This document shows, in pieces, positions 33,320-46,190 of a DNA stretch of 64,000 bases. Each line of letters opens with the position of its first letter. Positions within the stretch are counted from its first letter, which is position 1. Under the pieces are notes generated by a model. The model saw only the letters and a program-made list of their open reading frames with translations, was not told the origin of the DNA and did not search any database. A program made the position numbers and the translations under genes. This DNA is from Sesamum alatum (Eukaryota; Streptophyta; Magnoliopsida; Lamiales; Pedaliaceae), in NCBI GenBank assembly GCA_034509735.1, contig JACGWO010000003.1:9486001-9550000 (forward strand), in the 5' to 3' direction.

Positions 33320-34343
33320 AGGAATCCGACCAAGTCTAGCTGAAAGGTGAACCTAAAGAGTCACACACAATCCTTAAATATTTGGAATTAAATATTTGGA
33401 GAAATGAAATGATTAAATTGGATTTAATCGGGTCCTTAATTTTCTTGGAAAGAATTAATTCCTTTTAATAAATAAAAGGGATTTATCTAATAAATTAGAT
33501 TTATTAGAAAATTAATTTAATGGGCTTAGAATAAATATTTATATTTATTATATTTATTTATTGCCCTTGGAATATTTAAATAGGTTTTAAATATTCCATT
33601 AAATTAAATTAATGGTTGAGATTAAAAGGGAGAGATGAATGGCTAGGATTAATTTGACTAGGTCAAATTACTACTTTGACTAGGTCAAAATCCTAGTCAA
33701 ATTAGTCTTCATAGAGTTGGAGTTTGAAGAGAATTAAACTCCTCCTCTATATATACTCCTAGCCGTTCGCCTTTAGAGAGATGATGATTCTTCAACACAC
33801 ATATACACACTAGAACTCGTGTGCCTCTCCCTCTCTCTCGTCCGCCTCTCTCCTCTCTCTCTAAGAATTCTCTCTTGTTCTTTTGTGTTAACAATTGAAC
33901 AAAGGAGGATTAATCCCGTTAAATAATAATGTGTGATTGATCCGTCCTCTCCAATAAAATACTTGTTCGTTCGCTAGCACGAAGTACAAGATACGTGGGC
34001 GGATTGCGTATCACGAATTAGAGGATCTCACATACAAGATCTTGGAGCAAATCGGGGAACAACGCGAGTACCGGTTAGAAGAGGAAAACGACGAACCAGT
34101 AGGTCTCCTTTACGTTTTTGTCTTCCTTTTATTTTACAAATCCTATGGCCTCCATGATTGCTATGCATGCTTATTTTAATTCATGAGATACACCGAACAC
34201 TCAGGAATTTCAAGGGCACACCCCTTGAACGCGTTTTATTTTATACGTATTATGCATGTTTAAATTTTGTAATTTAAATTTATACCGCACTTCCGCATTC
34301 GTGCTATTCCCGGGACGATCCACACGCCTACCCAAGGCTTTCA
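33320..34343 (+). repeat. LTR 3' portion (segment S5)
   Basis: The last about 1.02 kb of an array-family LTR: from GGAATCCGACCAAGTC, through TTGAC motifs (about 33655-33700), TATATATA (about 33748-33755), R/U5, to the end CGCCTACCCAAGGCTTTCA at 34343. It overlaps S4's LTR by about 460 bp; together they give a full length of about 2.0 kb. What follows is not a primer-binding site, so this is the outer end of the last element. Confidence 0.87.
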
Positions 34344-34562
34344 AACCCTGATGGCAGTAACACGTCTTTCTTGATGGGACGAACAACAAGCCTCCCCAGA
34401 TTCCGATGACCGAATAGTCGCCAGCGGTAACCGCTCACAAAAGAAGTTAACAAGACCTAAAACTCTCAGGCAGAGAGAACTTTTTTTATTTTGTTTTCAA
34501 ATTTTTTTTTTTGGGACGTGAGATTGATTAGAAGAAATTATACGATATAGTCTTGTGTTTAT
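34344..34562. other. Unassigned 219 bp between two elements
   Basis: This stretch matches none of the LTRs, leaders or coding domains in the window. It contains poly-T runs (about 34481-34510). The minus strand is open for about 45 codons from about 34482 to 34344, with no start and nothing I recognise. It may be pre-insertion genomic DNA or a piece of another repeat. Its last five bases, tttat, should be the left target duplication of Element 6. Confidence 0.5.
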
Positions 34563-36756
34563 TGTTAGAATAGGTGACCAGAAAGCCAATAGGTTTGGCG
34601 TTTTGTAACCTATTTGACAACTTGATGTAATGTAATATTATGTGATGAATAAAATGAGTATTCGTTATCTTTGGTACCTTCTTTGTTGCACTCATTTTCA
34701 TATGCTAAAATGGTATTTTACATATATCGCAATAAAGCCCACAGACCATGATTATAAACTTATGCAGTTGGCCCACGCATTGGATGGTCGTCATGAAATC
34801 AACTGATAAAGAGTTGGATCGGAAACATTCCAAGTCGAGGACCTCGAGACAGGGCATCGAGAGTCCTATAGAGACTTGCATCAAAAGTCGTGTTCATAGG
34901 ATGATTGTCGTGTTTCATTGGCGACAGGCGTGGGATGCCTACACGATTTTGATGGATTGGTCGACTGGGGTCGAGCTGACTTAACTGACTCATGGGGATC
35001 ATCATATGGAAGCCTTGGAGGCTTGGTCGGTATGATTGAATTCCAGTCCCGATAGTACGAGAGTAGTCCTCAGACTTGAGGAACCATGACTGTCACGTAC
35101 ACAGGATGACTGTATCTTGGATCTGGCAAGAGGTGATTATTCTGTAAGATGATCATTATAAGCCCTGTCCAGTGCAGTCAGAATGTGTAAAGAGGACGGT
35201 GGGTTCCAAGAAGAGGATCCATCCCCTGTCAGTATGTGACAGAAGTATCTCCTATGCACTTGGAGACACACTCATGCTGCTTAATTCTATGGCCACAGTG
35301 GTTGGTCGAACAGGAAATAATTTCCTGTGTCGATGCAATAAGGCATGCGTAGTCTCGAGTATTAAGCATAGGTGCCTAGTCCGGAATGGGAACTGACACC
35401 CAATTCCATACCCTAGACTAAGGCCGGGAGACGGTAGATGGAAGGATCGTAACCATACGGAATCGGCCCATAAATGTTCACGCCTATATTCACCTATGTT
35501 CTAGTGCCATGGACCGTTGCTAGACGGCCACCCAAGGTAACGGGCCCTTATTGGACACAGGCCCAAGTCTAGCTGAGGGTGAACCTAAAGGGTCACACAC
35601 AAATCACCGAGAAGGTGGAGAAATTAAATTGGAGTCAATTTCGGAGGATATAAGTAATTGGATTAATTAAGGGATTGTCTATTAGACGGACGGGCCGATA
35701 TTGTATCGGGCCCTCGTTTAATCAGTAAATGAGATTTATCCATTAACATAGAGAGTCGAAATATTGGATCTTTTTAATTGGATTAAAATATCAATGGGAA
35801 TTATTTAAGTGGGCCTTGAATTAAATGGGATTTAATTTTGGGTTTGTTGTAATTGGATTACAGTGGAACCTGGTCCGTTAAATTTTGGCCTAAGAGGTGT
35901 GTTAATTCCACTTTTGCAATAGGAAGAAGTTGGACTTCTTCCATTATTGGGCACGGCCAAAGATTACCACTTTTGAAGGGGTAAAAATCGGCCATGCATG
36001 CTTGATGTAGTTGTCTTGTCTCCTTTGGTAAGAGACAAATCAATTCCAATCAAGCCTCTCTGTTAAATCATACCTTAATTAGTGGGACTGATTGGGATGA
36101 ATCCAGGCATCCTTGGATGAACCTAGACACATTTCAATAATCACATTAATTTTGTATATATATGAGTATATACAAAACATCATAGCAAGAAAATCCATAT
36201 TCATCTTTTTCCAGGAAAAAAGAAGAAAAATTATACTCCTCTCTCTCTCTCTCTCTCTCTCTCGACTTTCGGCCTTTCTCTCTCCCTATTCTTTGTTTTT
36301 CATTTGATCCTGGATCATTTGGAAGAACAAAGTGAGTTTAATAAGAACACTAATTGATAGTGTATCTTTTTCTTTAACCGAATCCTTCTAGATCCGTTTT
36401 CCTCTAGCAAGGAAAATGAGTATCTCTTCCGGTGTGGTGTGGATCACCTTTGGAGTGTTCATACATTTGAACTTTGTGAGCATTTCTGGAGAAGAACAAC
36501 ACAAGTAGCCGTATACGAGAAAACTACAAAGGTAACTTCGGCTTTTATGCTTTCGTAGTTTATTTTCATTTCTATGCCCTATGTACAGTACTTGCTTTTA
36601 ATATTGATACATCCTACACCGAACGCCCGGTTGAGCACCCGAAGGTACACCCCTTGACAGTTTATGATTGTTGCATTTATTTATGCGATTTAAATTTACA
36701 CATTTTGCGTTCCCACGCTTCCGCTCGCGCTCCCGGGTGGATCCGCTTGTCCTTCA
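34563..36756 (+). repeat. 5' LTR of Element 6 (2194 bp)
   Basis: Starts TGTTAGAATAGGTGACC and ends CTTCA, followed by GTGGTATCAGAGC. It carries the CCATGG block with one change (about 35488-35545). A (CT)n run lies at about 36237-36263 within the likely transcribed part. There is no TTGAC cluster. An A/T tract TATATATATGAG (about 36153-36164) is a possible TATA box. Confidence 0.9.
36237..36263. repeat. (CT)n microsatellite in the Element 6 LTR
   Basis: About 13 CT units just downstream of the putative TATA region, so probably in the transcript 5' end. Confidence 0.85.
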
Positions 36757-36758
36757 AG

Positions 36759-36770
36759 TGGTATCAGAGC
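36759..36770 (+). other. Primer-binding site of Element 6
   Basis: TGGTATCAGAGC, two bases after the LTR end CTTCA. Complementary to initiator Met tRNA. Confidence 0.93.
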
Positions 36771-37029
36771 CCGGTTCGATATAAGGTGCATAGATCTATG
36801 TGTTTGGCATGATCAACTTGCTTTTACGGCTTTATGAGCATGTGTAATTGTATGAATTTATGAATAAATGTGTTTGTTCATTTGTTTGAATTTGATGGAC
36901 ATTATGCATGCGAATTTTTATAGATTGGATCTTAAAAATTGCATGTTTATTTTCAGTTTATATTGTGTATTAATGTGCTGAAAAGAAGAGATCGAAAAAC
37001 ACTTAAAATCGGACAGCAACGACAGCAGT

Positions 37030-37229
37030 TGGCTGCCGCCCTTGCCGGCCGGCCACTGGCTGGTAGGCCCACGGCTGGGCGTGCGTGCTGGCAGGGGCGG
37101 CCGCGCATACTGCGTCGCGCGCAGCTGTTGGCCGCCTGGCTAGCGCTGCACAGCCTGCGCGCCTTGCACGCGCGCGCACAACCCTTTGCGGGCGGCGGGC
37201 CGGCAAGCACAACGGCTGGGCTATTTTGT
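37030..37229. other. GC island in the leader of Element 6
   Basis: About 200 bp very rich in G+C (GCCGGCCGGCC, GCGCGCACAACC and similar), about 260 bp after the primer-binding site, within AT-rich leader. The sequence differs from the islands of Elements 2, 8 and 9, but position and composition match. Long open frames here are compositional. Confidence 0.88.
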
Positions 37230-37504
37230 GCGGTTTTTTGACATTTTCTGAAAAATTGGATTTTTTGGAATTTCTGCACATTATTCTGAAAATGAATTAA
37301 TTTTTCATATTTGATTTTGGAATTATTGGATTTTTCTTAGATCAAATTTGCTTAATTAATTTGGATTCAATACATGCATTGGATGCATTGTATGTAATGT
37401 CTATTAAATTTCAAATTTGAACTTTTCATGTTATTTATATATTTATACCTTGTGATGTTGGACATCATTTGGATATTTTGAATATTCATGGTTGAGCATG
37501 ATTA

Positions 37505-39609
37505 TGAAAGAATCGGTACGGCCCGGGAACGCGGCAGAAGCGTAAAATAAAAGAAATAAAAAATAATTTCAAATGGGTGTTCCCTTTGAATTTTCGGGCG
37601 TTCGGTGTATTCAAAAGAATCATAACATACAGAAAAATATGCTTGAACATGTGGCTAGATGAGGAAACAAAAAGGTACAATAATTTAAATAATAACATTA
37701 CCTTTTCATTTCACATGTAGATGGCAACAAGCTTTCATTTCCTTTTCGTTCCTTTTTCGTTCACCGTAGGATTCAAATTAGAACACCTGTAATTTGTCCA
37801 CGCCACACTTATGGAAGCAAATCTAGATCTACTGCTAGGTAGAAGCTAGATCAAGGAAGAAATAAAATACGTATTACACTATTGATTAGTGTATACGTAT
37901 TTCTCATGTTCTCAACTTGAATCTAATTCAAAGAGAACTCAAAGAAGGAGAAAAAATGGAGGAAGTTTCATGGCTTATGTATGGAGAGTACAAGTTAGGA
38001 AGTTGAAAAGTGTGTACATGTGTTGTGTAGTTGTAGGTAGTTTCCAAAACCACCTACACACTAATGCACAACTTGTGCTCAACCTCCAACCATGTTAGCA
38101 CAATATGTGCACCACCTTGCCGCCATGGCAAGCCACATCATTGCTTACATGGAGCCACATCATTGCTTACATGGAGGACTTTCAACTCCTCTTAAACTTG
38201 CATCAAACCTTTGAGCTTTGATTTCAGTCATGGATCAATTTTGACCGGTGTTGATTTAATCAAATTAAATCAAGTCCAATCATGATCCATGGGTTCCATA
38301 TTAATCCAATTAATGTTAATCCTTATTGAAATCCAAAATTTTATTTAATCCAATTAAATAAACATAAGCATAAGCACTAATTAATTGATCCAATCAATTA
38401 ATTAAACCAAATTCAATAAATTAATCCAATTAATTTAAAGGTGTTAAACCCAGAATTAATTAATTAATTAATCCAATTAATTAATTCTTGGGCCATCCAT
38501 TCACTACTTCCATAGTGATTCGTGTGTGACTCTTTAGGTTCACCCTCAGCTAGACTTGAGCTTGTGCCCCACACAATTGATTAATTAAATCCAATTTAAT
38601 TAATTATTTCTGATTAACCATTAATCAGAAATGCCCGTTACCATGGGTGGTCGTCTAGCAACGGTCCATGGCACTAGAGACTAGGTGAATGTTGGCGTGA
38701 ACATTTAGGCTCCGAATTCCATACAGGTACAATCCTTCCGTCGACCATCTCCTGGCCTTAGTTTAGGACATGGAATTGGGCGTCGGTTCCCATCCTGGAC
38801 TAGGCAACTATGCTACAAACTTGAGACGCGTTTACTCTATTGAGCGACATAGGGAACCATTCCCTACTCAACCAATCGCTACGGTCGTGGACTGAATAAG
38901 TCGAAACCATCTCAGAGCGCATAGGAGACATAGCTGTCAAATACTGACAGGGGACAGATCTTCTCTTGGAATCCACCATCCTCACTACATACTTCGACTG
39001 CACTGGACAAGGCATATAATGACCATATCAAAGACACGGTCACCTCTCGCTAGATCTAAGATACTACCTTCATATGCATGCGACTGCCATGATTCCTCAA
39101 GTTCGAGGACTAATCCCGTACTATTAGAACCCGGAATTACAGTCATACCGACCAAGCCTCCAAGGCTTCCATATGACGATTTCTGCGAGTCAGTTCAGTC
39201 AGTCGACTACCTTGCCAACTAACCCACTAACACATAGACAATCTACGTCTGGCACCGATGAAACTCGGCACTCACCTAGTGAATGCAATACTTAGTGCAA
39301 GTCTCTATAGGGCACTCGAGGCCCAGTCTCGAGGTTCTTGACTTGGAACGTGTCAGACCGACCCTCAAGGAGTTGGTTTCATAGCCGCCAACCTATGCGC
39401 AGCTCAACTTAATGGGTTTAACTAATCAGTCTATGGGCATTTATTGTGACATTGAAACGCCATTCAATGTAAGTAGTAAGCACAACAAACACATTTTGCC
39501 AATCATGAATACTTACTTTATCCATCAATATAATATTACTTTGATAAAGATCGACGAATAGTTCTCAGAACAGCCAATCTAATTGACTTTCTGGTCACCT
39601 ATTCTAACA
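37505..39609 (-). repeat. 3' LTR of Element 7 (2105 bp)
   Basis: Sense start TGTTAGAATAGGTGACC at 39609, sense end CCGTACCGATTCTTTCA at 37505, close to but distinct from the Element 9 family. It contains the CCATGG block (about 38638-38690). No W-box cluster; a single TTGACC at about 38240. Confidence 0.92.
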
Positions 39610-39620
39610 ATCTTTCACTT
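39610..39620 (-). other. Mutated polypurine tract of Element 7
   Basis: Sense AAGTGAAAGAT, with two G to A changes relative to AAGTGGGAGAT. Confidence 0.75.
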
Positions 39621-41646
39621 GACCACAAAGCCAATTAATTACCCATGTTTCTCAGAGCCTTCTGAGCATGAACAATCTACGATACCGGCTCGGTCTCATG
39701 GGTCTACTATATTTCTCTGCTGAAGTGACACGGTCCAACTGTGTCACCTCTTCCTACCATTGTTGCCTGCAAATGGTGGTTGTCTAAGAATTTTCCATGG
39801 ATCTGTGATGAGATCTTGGGCCCAAAAGCTTTTGCCAAAGCCTAGTTGTTCGCCTCCAAGGAAACTATTGGCTCAGCCGTGCTAGGCACCACATCCATCC
39901 TATGGATGCGGTTTTCAATCCATACCACTTTCCAGAAACGACTTCTAAAGTCGCCATACATTCGACTTTCATAGTGACATGTCGTGGTATCTTGCTTGAA
40001 ACCTTTCCCAGCCACCACACTCGCCACTAAGTCCAAATGTACATACATAATGAGACTAAACATTATTCACATGATTCTGGAAGCTAGTATCGCTATAGCC
40101 TTCTAGAATCAACCCTCCACGTGCATTAAGAACACTTCTTTAATCCTTATTCAGGTATTAAAGATATTCTCAACAGTTGTCTACTGCCTTCTCGACACAA
40201 GCCCAATAACCGTTGTTATGCCCAAAGCATACACAACATCAGGCGCAATGCACGAACAACATAATCATGTTGCCTAAGGAAAAGACGTAGGGGATGTCAA
40301 ACATCTAAGCTTTCTCATCAGTCTAATGCGACTGAGTCTTGAATAGCTTAACCCTGTATAAAGGAATCTAATTCCTATCAAGGAGAATTACGTGAACAAT
40401 GCTCGTGTTTCAGTATTTCCTTACATCTTAAATTCATTCTAAATGAATAAGACGTTACACACTAAACACTTGGAACAAAACTATCCTCCCACTGACCCTA
40501 AAGCCTGTTACTGATGGAGTGATGCTCCTTATGAACTCATCAAAACCAATATTCCAGTTATACAAAATTTCAAACCCAGTTTGAATTTTCGTGATGGATC
40601 CAATAGCTCTAAGCCATTGATCCAAACCCGATGTCCAACATTGCTTTCTCCTTGTATCTTTTGGATGATAACCCAATTGACCGGACAGGCCCAGAAACCT
40701 ATAGCTCTCAAGTAACTAAGGTATTCTGGTTATCCCTAGGAGGACTGGAATACAGTCAGTGGAATAACATAATTACAAATGACGTTTGCATTATTCTGCA
40801 TTAAAACCTGCACAAATCAAACACCTAGTCTAATTTGTCTCCTACTAGTCCTTTGACGTATGTGGGACCATCCATGTACTCAAGAACTTTGTAGGATGCA
40901 GGCTTGCCAAACTATATCCTATATAGCAACTAGATCATGACTATTAGAAAATGCCATGTTTCTCAACTTGGCAACCTTTCAAGTCCATGTTTAGAGGGTT
41001 TAAGGTAAATAAGTGAAACCCCGATCGAACCAAGTCTAACAAGGTTCGTTTTCTCCCTTATCAGAGACTGTTCAACCATGGTCCTTACAGGAAGAATTCC
41101 ACTGAGTGAGAATTCCATTCTCATCGTGATATTCAAGAATTCGTACTAAATACACGCCTTTTCGATCTAATCGAGATGTTTAATTTTGCAATCAGCTTGG
41201 TTCACCACTCCAAATCTAATTCCCCGAACCTATTCAAGGTCGTTAGACTTGTGAACCCTCTTCTGGTCCTCTGTATTTAGTAACCTATGAATGTCTAAAT
41301 GGATCCAATCCGATAGACTTTTGGCAAGCCCACTTTGTCCAACAAAGAAGCCTTACAGTCTTTCCGTCTCAGAGAGGACTTATAAGCTAGTTGACTCAAA
41401 TTGTCTATCGCTAGACTCTTTGAATCTTCCAACTTTCTCGTCCTTAACTAAAGGAAAAATCATCCTAGCTTATGGAGGCCAAATTCGTAAGTTATCTTGA
41501 TTATCTATCTTAATCATTTGATATTGAGTACTCATAATCCAATTATGGGATAATGTTTAAGGATAATCATGTATCCCACCTAGCAGACAAGAATAGTAAT
41601 TCTTTGTCAAATAAAGTAATTTTATTAATCAAACGTATGTAATTAA
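39621..41646 (-). pseudogene. Decayed IN-RT-RNaseH of Element 7
   Basis: Collinear with pol of Elements 2 and 9 but unreadable as protein. RNaseH remnant lies at about 39640-40060, RT at about 40060-40830 and integrase/pre-integrase at about 40830-41646 (antisense of GACGTATGTGGG...GCAGGCTTGCCAAACC and of the CCAACAAAG region). About 2.0 kb covers what takes about 2.7 kb in Element 9, so deletions as well as substitutions have accumulated. The same deletions appear in Element 4. Confidence 0.7.
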
Positions 41647-42069
41647 TGAAATCCTAGCAAAGGCGTGTGGATCAGCCGGGAGTAGCGCGAATGCGGAAGC
41701 GCGGGATAATTAAAATTGTAAAAATTTAAACATGCATAAACGATATAAAATAATACATTCAAAGGGTGTTCCCTTGAATCTCCCGGGCATTCAGTGTATC
41801 TTATGAATTATAAAACATACAAGATTTATCATGGAGGCCATAGGGTTTAAAAGAAAAAGGGACGAAAACATAAACCGGAAACCTACCGATCGTCGTTTTC
41901 GTCTTTGAACCGCTACTCGCGTTGTTCCCCATTTTGCTCCAAGATCTCGAACGGGAGACCCTCTAATTCGTACACGCAATCCGTCCACGTACCTTGCTCC
42001 TCGTGCTAGCGAACACTACAAGAAAACAGGGTATCAAAGACTAAAAATTAGCCACACAATTAAATTTGT

Positions 42070-42320
42070 CTATAACAGAGACGGATTTAGAGACAGAATT
42101 TTTTCTTTTCAGATACATTTGTAAAAAGCTTACTTCAGAGACGGAATTAGAGACGGATATATTATTCCACTAAAATATTATAAGTCCGGTCTCTATTTCC
42201 GTCTCTATTACTATAAAATGAAAGTGCTACATGTTCGGGTGGCCTTAAATTTAGTTTTTTTTTTTTATCATTTCCGTCTGTATTTCCGCAGCTGTTTTAA
42301 TTTAAATATAGAGACGGAAT
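42070..42320. repeat. Left subterminal repeats of the CACTA element
   Basis: Several direct and inverted copies of AGAGACGGAA and variants, for example near 42075, 42140, 42200 and 42310. Confidence 0.85.
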
Positions 42321-42374
42321 ATTTCCGTCTCTGAATTTGAGTTGTTGTATTTTATTCATTTATTAATTAAATTT

Positions 42375-42700
42375 CACTATAAGAAATTATGTAAATAGCT
42401 ACGAAAATTAGAAACAAGGATAAATTTGTTGGTGATTAGCAATGAATTTAGAAACAAATAATGATTTTTTAAGTTTTTGTAGCTTCAAAATCAATATTAG
42501 GAATGAAATATTTCGTTGATAAAATTAGAAACGAATTTTCATGTTGCAAAAATTCGTAGTTGGCTTTGATGAAAATTTTTTAAGTTCTTACTAAAATTTT
42601 CGTTGCAAAACTCATAACTGAAAATTTTGCCAAAATAAATAAAATATAAGAAAATTTAGCAACAAAAGAATTCATTGCAAGATATAATAAATTAAATTGA
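42375..42700. mobile_element. Probable end of a second CACTA element nested in the first
   Basis: CACTATAAGAAATTATG begins at 42375 and is followed by a different set of subterminal motifs (AGAAACGAATTT, TTTCGTTGC, GAATTTAGAAACAAA) up to about 42690. This fits the start of another CACTA or CACTA-like MITE family. I did not find its opposite end, so it is probably truncated. Confidence 0.5.
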
Positions 42701-45700
42701 AAATTTTTTATTGTGACATTATAAGTTATATTTTTATATAAATATAAATTTCAATTAAATCAAACTAAAGAAATGACCTTTTATTAAGAATATATTTATT
42801 ATAATAAAAAATTTCAAACTAGTTGTATTAGAATTGAATTCGGCTCAAAAAATTAATTATGTGGATTGCTCTTCTTTGTGGTGTTTTTTTTTTTTTAAAG
42901 AAAAATTCATTAATCATTAAGTCCAATTATACATGGAGAAAAAAGAAAAAGAAAAAAGAAAAGTTATCGTCTAATTGCAGTCTGTGTGTTGTACATCTTC
43001 ACAAAATGCCTAAACTCAATGTCCAATTTGGAGTTTCCACTGAAGAAGAAAGAGCTCCAGTTTCATTCTTGTTACTAATCTAGAATTAGGAAAATTTTCC
43101 TAATTAGTATGCAAAGCCTGTATTTACCACCAACTTGAAATGGTTTAGAGCTTTTGGGAGAACATTTTAATTCCTCATTAATATAGTTTCAAATTAATCT
43201 TTATCAGTCCTTGCCTTTTCATTCAGTGTCTGATGAATTAAGTGCAAAGTTCAGTACCTTTCGACAAAACAATTCATATGGTTCCCATACATTTGAATAG
43301 GTACAATGGTTGGGAGAGTAGAGCGGATATGCCAAGTTTCCTTGTGCTATTTGTCAGTTGTTTCCTTGTGCTATTTTTGATGGGCTTCAGTCATTCGCTG
43401 CCAAAGAGCTGATACTGTAGTAGTTATTTACTCAAGGCATATCTATTAACTTAACTATAGTAGGAGCTCTCAAAATGACTGAAATAGCATGATTAATCTT
43501 TTCCCTTTGGATCATTATTTTGATTAGAAATTTTCAATTGTTATGCAGGAGCCTTTTGTAAACATTCCAGCTGATCTAGTTCGTCGTCCTTTAGAGTATT
43601 ACTAGGTACTTCTGACAGTTTATTAGATAGAAATCTCACAATCAACTGTGAAGATATCAGGTGCCTTTTTTTTCTTCAGTTTTTTCTTTTCTTTTCTTTT
43701 ATTTTTGGTGTGTATGCGTGTATGTGTATTTTTCTTTTGGAGGGTGGAGGGGGGGTCGTCATCCATCAATCGTTTCAAAATGAACAGAAAATGGATAATC
43801 ATATTGAATGTTTTTCTTTGTTTACATTGATTGAGGTAAGGATAAAACAGGGCAGTCTTTAGAATTTTTACAGGCCTCTCTGTTAGCAGTCAGTAGCAAA
43901 TGTTATTTATTCAGGATAAGTTACAAACTAACTTAACCACGACAGAGAGAGAGAGCCTTCATTCTTCAATTTTAAGAAAAGACTGTCCAACAGATGATTA
44001 CCTCGTCCATCAACCTAACCCATCATATGTATCATGTAATTGGTATTTTATTTTATCTGAAGTAGAATTCTTGTGGCCCCATAACTTTTGTTATGATAGT
44101 TTGGAATATGAGACTAGCAAATTGAACAGTGCACATCAGACTAAAGGAGTATGTGATTATGTTTAAATTTGCAATTTAGCATCAATGTCCCTTTGCTTTT
44201 GAACATATTCAGGAAATCTGTCTTTTTAAACGTTATTCTGCTGCCTTTTCTGCCCAGAACACTCAGAATTTTCGGTTGAATGTGGATTCTCATTCTAACT
44301 TCCTTCTTTTTCATATTTTATGGTTTGAGTTTACAGGTATTTGGACCATTTTCCCTGTGTACTTTGAGCAGGACTTGACTAGATAGAGCTGCACTAGACC
44401 AACTAATTTGGTTTCTACATCTACATGGTGGAAGTTTTGATTTCAAATTTATGAAGGACATGTTAGTGGAATTGCTACAGCTATCTCCATTTGTTTGTGG
44501 TTAACAAATTCAAAGGGTCATTTGCAATCTCCATTTGTTTGTGGTTCACAGATTCAAAGGGTTATTTGGTGGATGAGGATGGGTTTGATTTCATGAAAAT
44601 ATCTTTTCTAAGAGACATTAAAGCTCAGAATAGAAGTTTGAGGTTTGTAAGTTCGCTGCTACTCACTTATAACTTTTAGTCTGCATCAGCTATTCAGCTT
44701 ATAAGTCATATTTGCAGAGACTATTCAGCTATTCATCATATAGATGTAAACATGCAAAATGAGATTTAACATAGTAGCCATTTTTTGAGTAATGTTATAG
44801 ATCTACATTAACCTTGGAGGAATATAAAGAGATCTAATGGTGAAATATAAAGAGAAAAACAAGGCATTTAAAAACAAATGGTGAAGAGGGTACAAGTAGT
44901 CGGGAGTTTGAAAACTGATAACACAAGCACATTCAACCCACCTCAGCCCCCATGCATTCTTCAAATCACGAAGCAAACATATTAAAATATGCTGACGATA
45001 AATTATGGGAAATAAGATTTTATGTTTTAAATGAGCTAAAAGTTTACCCTCTATTTCTAATTTTCACTTAAAGTCTACCCTCTATTTCTAATTTTCTGTT
45101 TTAAACAGGAAATAAGATTCTAGACATTCTCAAGAAAAGAGATTGCTGAAGAACAAATTATTTTTATCTGTAAGTATCGCTAACCATTTTTCTATTTGAT
45201 AACATATCCTATTTGATTATTTATGTATGTTTATATTGAATATTACATGAATTATTTGAGCACATAGAGTTTTTGTAAATTGTATGGCTTAATTGTGTTA
45301 TTGATCGAATAACTTGCATTAGCTAGTATGATTTGATATGCTCAGGATGTGGGATACACAAACCACCAATTTGCTGGTGGGTCTGGACAGCATGAGCAAC
45401 AACATTTCAAGGAAAATCGTTAGTTTCTTTTGTTGTTTGTTTATGACTTAGCACTCTAATGTTATTGTTGGGCGTTGATGGTTTGAGAGTTCAGACGTTC
45501 ATATGATCTGATTGTGTATGGATGGTGTAATGACTTAAGGTTTATCGTTGTTTGTTTGGGGAGTTTAGACGTTGATATTATTTGACTGCGTTTTGATGAT
45601 ATAATGACATTGGTTATGTTGTTGTTGATTGTATTATGAGTTTCATTTTGGTTATTATTTGTTGTTGTTGGTTTGAGAAATTCAGGATTTGATGTCGATT

Positions 45701-45780
45701 GGGTGTATTTGTATAACATAACGAGCAGGATATTAATTTGGATGCAAAAATTCAAAAAATTTTAAAAAATGAAAAATGTA
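42700..45780. other. Interior of the CACTA element; possible captured gene fragments
   Basis: No complete gene is seen. A few short exon-like pieces have splice-like borders. One follows TTATGCAG at about 43549 and reads EPFVNIPADLVRRPLEYY then stop. One follows ATGCTCAG at about 45345 and reads DVGYTNHQFAGGSGQHEQ. One near 45125-45170 ends at GTAAG. I do not recognise their source. A 44 bp tandem duplication lies at 44483-44570. Confidence 0.35.
44483..44570. repeat. 44 bp tandem duplication inside the CACTA element
   Basis: ATCTCCATTTGTTTGTGGTT begins at 44483 and again at 44527, with only a few differences in the rest of the unit. Confidence 0.8.
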
Positions 45781-46190
45781 TTAGAGACAGATTAGAAACG
45801 GAACTTCTTGAGTCTAAGATACGGAATTAGAGACGGAAATATGCAGTGATTTACAGACGAAATTAGAGAAGGAAATTACTACATATTCAATTTTCCTTCA
45901 GAGACGCTTTAGAGACGGATTAGACACGAAATATAATTCTCTTTATCGACGGAGTAACAGACGGATTAGCCACGAAAAATAGCGACGGATTATTCTAAAA
46001 ATTTATCGTTAATTTGCGACAGAATCAGAGACGGAAGTTTTCTGTCACCAATTTAGAGACGGAATATTTCCGTCTCTCATTTTCAACCACGGGGCTTTCA
46101 ACCACAGAATGTGTGACGGATTTTTTCGTCGCTATTTATTTTCAGCAACCGAAATCAGAGCTTCAGAGACGGAATTTTCCATCTCTGATA
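45780..46190. repeat. Right subterminal repeats of the CACTA element
   Basis: Repeated AGAGACGGA/ACAGACGGATT motifs and inverted TTCCGTCTCT copies up to the terminal inverted repeat. Confidence 0.85.

Larger units (their letters stand above)
34563..37504 (+). mobile_element. Element 6: 5' part of a plus-strand copia element
   Basis: A complete 5' LTR (34563-36756), primer-binding site (36759-36770) and the first about 735 bp of leader are present, including a GC island. The element is then interrupted by Element 7 at 37505. Gag and pol would lie beyond the nested insertions, outside the window. Its LTR is a separate variant: it ends CCGCTTGTCCTTCA, unlike any other copy here. Confidence 0.88.
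37505..41646 (-). mobile_element. Element 7: 3' part of a decayed minus-strand copia element
   Basis: It comprises a 3' LTR (37505-39609), a mutated polypurine tract and decayed RNaseH-RT-IN up to 41646, where Element 8 interrupts it. The five bases left of it are gatta (37500-37504), the expected target duplication; the other copy is outside the window. It is homologous to Element 4 along 39393-41097, and both have the same non-coding state. Confidence 0.85.

Noticed and set aside
36237..36263. Reading the (CT)n run as a regulatory GAGA-type element
   Set aside because: Simple repeats are common in LTR transcript starts, and nothing else supports a function.
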